Shown here in pieces: positions 60,273 to 64,000 of a stretch of DNA of 64,000 nt. The notes beneath the pieces were generated by a model. That model was given only the letters and a program-made list of their open reading frames with translations, did not search any database and was not told the DNA's origin. This DNA is from Acholeplasmataceae bacterium (GTDB lineage Bacteria > Bacillota_I > Bacilli_A > Acholeplasmatales > UBA5453), in the NCBI GenBank assembly GCA_012837645.1, contig DUQU01000043.1:1-64000 (forward strand), written 5' to 3'. Every line of letters begins with the position of its first letter. The stretch's first letter is position 1. The translations under genes were made by a program, and so were the position numbers.

Positions 60273-60903
60273 AGCCTTTATTTACCGGGTTCAAGATTAC
60301 AAAGAAACTAGTAAATTGCTGTTTTGTTATAGTGGTTATGGTAAAATAACGTTAATCGCCAAAGGAGCTAAAAGTTATCGTCATCCTTATCATAGTTTTA
60401 GCGATTATTTTACTTTGATTGAGGCGGAGTTAAGTAGTGGTAAAAGCATGCAGACTTTAAAGAAAGCAGTTCTCGTTGATGATTATCAAGCTTTAAAGAA
60501 ACTTAGTAATGTTCGTTATTTAAAAAGCTTTATTAACGCTCTTAATTATCTCGTAACTGATGATTTACCGCATGAGAGGCTTTTTAAAATGTTTTTATTA
60601 TTATTAGATTTTAAAGATATTGAAGTGGCGTTATTAACTTTTTATATTAAACTTACTTATGCTTTAGGTTATCAACTTACCTTTTATCAAAATGATTACT
60701 GGGGCTTTAATATCGAATTAGGTAAGACTATTACTAAAGATGAAAACTTTAGTAGTGATTTAAATTTAAGAGCGACAAATGATTTAAAAAGGTTATACTA
60801 TTTAAAAGAAGAAATAGTGATTAGTAAAGAAAGTATGATAGCTTTAAAGCAATTTATTAAAGCTTATTATAAATATCATATGGATTATAATATTGAGGTG
60901 TGA
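60265..60903 (+). CDS. recO: DNA repair protein RecO
   Basis: RVQDYKETSKLLFCYSGYGKITLIAKGAKSYRH; position between era and glyS. Confidence 0.88.
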   Translation: MSKAFIYRVQDYKETSKLLFCYSGYGKITLIAKGAKSYRHPYHSFSDYFTLIEAELSSGKSMQTLKKAVLVDDYQALKKLSNVRYLKSFINALNYLVTDDLPHERLFKMFLLLLDFKDIEVALLTFYIKLTYALGYQLTFYQNDYWGFNIELGKTITKDENFSSDLNLRATNDLKRLYYLKEEIVISKESMIALKQFIKAYYKYHMDYNIEV

Positions 60904-60904
60904 A

Positions 60905-62272
60905 ATGAAATTAGAGAAAATAGTGAGTTATTTAAAACAAACTGGTTATGTTTTTCAAGGGTCGGAGATTTATGGTGGTTTAGCTAACACTTTTGATTAC
61001 GGTCCTTTAGGAAGTTTATTAAAAGATAATTTAAAGAGAGCTTGGAAAAAGAGGTTTATTACGGAATCAAAGTATAATGTTTTATTTGATTCTAGTATTT
61101 TACTTAATAAAGAAGTTTGGCAGGCTTCAGGGCATTTAGCTGGCTTTAATGATCCTCTTACGGAATGTCTTAGCTGTAATAATAGATTTAGAGCTGATCA
61201 TTTAATTACTAATTATGATAATAGTATTAACTGTGATGGTTGGAGTAATGAAAAACTTTTAGAGTTTTTAAATGATAAAAAGATTGCTTGTCCTGTTTGT
61301 GGGAAGTTAAAGTGGTCAGAGATTAGACAGTTTAACTTGATGTTTAAAACTAATCAAGGTGTAATCGATAATGAGGCTAACTTAGTTTATTTAAGACCGG
61401 AAACCGCTCAAGGGATCTTCATTAACTTTAAAAATATTCAAAGAACAACGAGAAGAAAACTCCCTTTTGGAGTAGGGCAAGTTGGGAAGGCTTTTCGCAA
61501 TGAGATTACGCCTGGTAATTTTATTTTTAGAACGAGAGAGTTTGAGCAATTAGAATTGGAGTTTTTCTGTCAACCGCAAACAGAATTAAAATGGTTTGAT
61601 TATTGGCTTGAGGAGATGAAAAGGTTTTTAGTTGATTTAGGATTAAAAAAGGAAAACATCTCTTATCATGAGCATAATGAAGAAGAACTATCGCATTATT
61701 CGAATAAGACAATCGATATTCTTTATAACTATCCTTGGGGTTTTGATGAACTTTGGGGGATTGCTAGTAGAACTGATTTTGATTTAAAAGCTCATGAGGT
61801 TCATAGTGGAGTGGATATGACTTATTTAGATAACGAAACTAACGAGAAATACCATCCTTATGTTGTGGAACCTAGTTTAGGAGTGGAAAGATTATTTTTA
61901 GCAGTAATTAAAGACAGTTTAACTGAAGAAACACTTCCTGACGGTACGACTAGAGAACTCTTAAAAATTCACCCTTTTTTAGCTCCCTATCAAGTCGCGG
62001 TATTCCCTCTAATTAGAAAAAGGCATCAAGCAAAAGCCGAAGCCGTGTATGAGCTTTTAAGTAAAGAATTAAGTGTTCTTTATGATGAAACTCAAACAAT
62101 AGGAAAAAGATATCGGCGCCAAGACCAAATTGGCACTCCTTTCGCGGTGACGATTGATGATGAGACACTTGCAAATGAAACCGTGACAGTCAGAGAAAGA
62201 GATACGATGGAGCAAATAACTCTTAAAATTGATGAAGTTGCTTCATACATTAAATTAAAAACTAAGTTTTAA
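60905..62272 (+). CDS. glyS: Glycyl-tRNA synthetase (single-chain alpha2 type)
   Basis: YGGLANTFDYGPLGSLLKDNLK, RPETAQGIFINFKN, EPSLGVERLFLAVI. Confidence 0.97.
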   Translation: MKLEKIVSYLKQTGYVFQGSEIYGGLANTFDYGPLGSLLKDNLKRAWKKRFITESKYNVLFDSSILLNKEVWQASGHLAGFNDPLTECLSCNNRFRADHLITNYDNSINCDGWSNEKLLEFLNDKKIACPVCGKLKWSEIRQFNLMFKTNQGVIDNEANLVYLRPETAQGIFINFKNIQRTTRRKLPFGVGQVGKAFRNEITPGNFIFRTREFEQLELEFFCQPQTELKWFDYWLEEMKRFLVDLGLKKENISYHEHNEEELSHYSNKTIDILYNYPWGFDELWGIASRTDFDLKAHEVHSGVDMTYLDNETNEKYHPYVVEPSLGVERLFLAVIKDSLTEETLPDGTTRELLKIHPFLAPYQVAVFPLIRKRHQAKAEAVYELLSKELSVLYDETQTIGKRYRRQDQIGTPFAVTIDDETLANETVTVRERDTMEQITLKIDEVASYIKLKTKF

Positions 62273-62281
62273 GGAGTAAAG

Positions 62282-64000
62282 TTGATAACGAAAAATATTA
62301 TCGATGAAATTAATGAAAAAACAAGTATTGTTGAGTTAGTTTCAGAATATGTAAAACTAGATAAAAAAGGTAAAAACTATGTCGGATTATGTCCCTTTCA
62401 TGATGACACTAATCCATCTTTTTCAGTGAGCCCTGAAAAAAACATTGCGAAATGTTTTTCTTGTGGGGTTGGCGGCGGACCGATTAAGTTTTATCAAGAA
62501 ATTAATCACGTTTCTTTTGAAGAAGCAACGAGAAAGTTAGCAGAGCGTTTAGGAATTAAACTGAAAACCGCAGCAACAAAACCTTCCTTAATTGAGCATA
62601 AAGTTTTAGAAGTTGCAGTAAATTTTTATCATTATTATTTACTAAATTCTAAAAGTGGCGAAGAAATTATCTCTTATTTAGCAAAAAGAAAGATTACTAA
62701 AAAAGAGATTGCTGAATTTAAGTTAGGCTTTTCCCCATTTGAGCGTACAGCTTTATATGACTTACTAGTTAAAAAAGATTATTCTAAAGAAGTTTTAGAA
62801 AATAGTGGTTTATTTAGAAAAGCTGATAATAATTATTATGATTTCTTTAATGAAAGAATTATGTTTCCCATTGATGATGAAAATGGTAATGTCATTGGCT
62901 TTAGTGGCCGCTCTTTAAAAGAAAAAGCAAAATATATTAACTCCAAAGACTCTTTTGTCTTTAGTAAAAACAAATCGCTTTATAATTTATCAAAAGCGTT
63001 ACCTTTTATTAAAAGAGAAAATAAGGTAGTTATTTTTGAGGGCTTCTTTGATGTTATTTCCGCTTTTAAAGTCGGGATTAAAAATGCGGTCGCGACGATG
63101 GGAACTGCTTTAACAAATGAACAGATTACTTTAATTACAAAGCTAACTAAACATCTCATTTTCGCTTATGATGGCGACTTAGCTGGAAAAGAAGCTACTA
63201 TTAACGCTCTTAGGTTATTAAGAGGTAAAAATCTTAAAATTGATATTTTACCTTTAAATGAGCTTGACCCTGATGAATTTATTAATAAAAAAGGTAAAGA
63301 AGCGTTTTTAAAATTATTTAATAACTTAGTAGATGAGTATCATTTTCAGTATCAGTATTATAAAAGCAGTTTAAATTTAGCAAATATGAATGATGTTTCT
63401 TTATTAAAAGATTATTTAAAAGAAATTTTAACTTTTGCTAATAAAGAAGTAAGAGAAATTTATTTAGCGAAGCTCGCGGAAGATTTGAACGTTTCTGTTC
63501 ATAGTTTATCGCATTTAATGAGAGAAAGAAGAGTAACGCCGGTAATTGAAAAAGTTAAAAAACCAGTTTTAAAAATTCCCGAAAGCTTTTATAACGCTGA
63601 AATAATATTATTAATAATTATGTTAAAAAATAAAGAGAAGGCGAAACAAATCGATCAAACCTTAGGTAGTATTTATGTTTGTGATATGACAATTTATAAA
63701 TTAAGAACGATTTTAATGATTAAATATTATAATCTTTATGACGAATTTGAGGAAAATAAATTTTTAGAGATTTTGGCTGGTGAAACCGATAGTGAGGAAT
63801 TAATAGCGGCTTTTACTACTATTATTAGTCAAATTGAATATTCATCTAAATTTATTTACAATGATGAAGATGTTTTAAAACATTTAGAATTTTTTAAAAG
63901 TATTAATGATGAAAAAGAGTACCAACAAATCTTAAAAGATATTATGAAAGAAACAGAGTCTTATCAAAAGACAGTATTAGTGGAGAAACAAAGAGTCTTA
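62282..64000 (+). CDS. dnaG: DNA primase DnaG (partial, runs off the window)
   Basis: Direct translation from TTG 62282: MITKNIIDEINEKTSIVELVSEYVKLDKKGKNYVGLCPFHDDTNPSFSVSPEKNIAKCFSCGVGG; open to the window end. Confidence 0.95.
   Translation, partial: MITKNIIDEINEKTSIVELVSEYVKLDKKGKNYVGLCPFHDDTNPSFSVSPEKNIAKCFSCGVGGGPIKFYQEINHVSFEEATRKLAERLGIKLKTAATKPSLIEHKVLEVAVNFYHYYLLNSKSGEEIISYLAKRKITKKEIAEFKLGFSPFERTALYDLLVKKDYSKEVLENSGLFRKADNNYYDFFNERIMFPIDDENGNVIGFSGRSLKEKAKYINSKDSFVFSKNKSLYNLSKALPFIKRENKVVIFEGFFDVISAFKVGIKNAVATMGTALTNEQITLITKLTKHLIFAYDGDLAGKEATINALRLLRGKNLKIDILPLNELDPDEFINKKGKEAFLKLFNNLVDEYHFQYQYYKSSLNLANMNDVSLLKDYLKEILTFANKEVREIYLAKLAEDLNVSVHSLSHLMRERRVTPVIEKVKKPVLKIPESFYNAEIILLIIMLKNKEKAKQIDQTLGSIYVCDMTIYKLRTILMIKYYNLYDEFEENKFLEILAGETDSEELIAAFTTIISQIEYSSKFIYNDEDVLKHLEFFKSINDEKEYQQILKDIMKETESYQKTVLVEKQRVL

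Overview
This is an AT-rich window of chromosome from a low-GC Gram-positive lineage (Bacillota/Mycoplasmatota-like). It uses the standard genetic code: TGA is a stop in several genes and a full-length RF2 gene is present. The content is almost entirely dense core genome: metK, secA, pepF, nagB, prfB, ctpA-like, recX, glgB/glgP, ftsK/sftA-like, lepB, rbgA, rnhB, topA, ftsY-ylxM-ffh, polA-mutM-coaE-dnaB-dnaI, thrS, ispG, hrcA-grpE-dnaK-dnaJ, phoH-ybeY-cdd-era-recO-glyS and a partial dnaG. Three genes missing from the ORF track were read directly from the sequence: rpmG (51051..51200), rpsU (57427..57597) and the 5' part of dnaG (62282..64000). One tRNA-Lys(CUU) is on the minus strand. Regulatory elements include a SAM-I riboswitch with terminator before metK, a T-box with an ACU specifier before thrS, and a CIRCE operator before hrcA. 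I found no rRNA, CRISPR array, prophage, intact transposon or defence island, and no convincing new multi-gene system. The observations most worth a second look are: a phosphodiesterase-family gene whose conserved N-terminus has no ATG/GTG/TTG start (AUC at 43034 has a well-placed RBS); a membrane protein with a degenerate HD-GYP-like domain; a DUF4143-family ATPase with an apparently lost nuclease motif; a soluble FtsK-type motor coupled to an uncharacterised membrane protein; and a compound dyad between secA and pepF.
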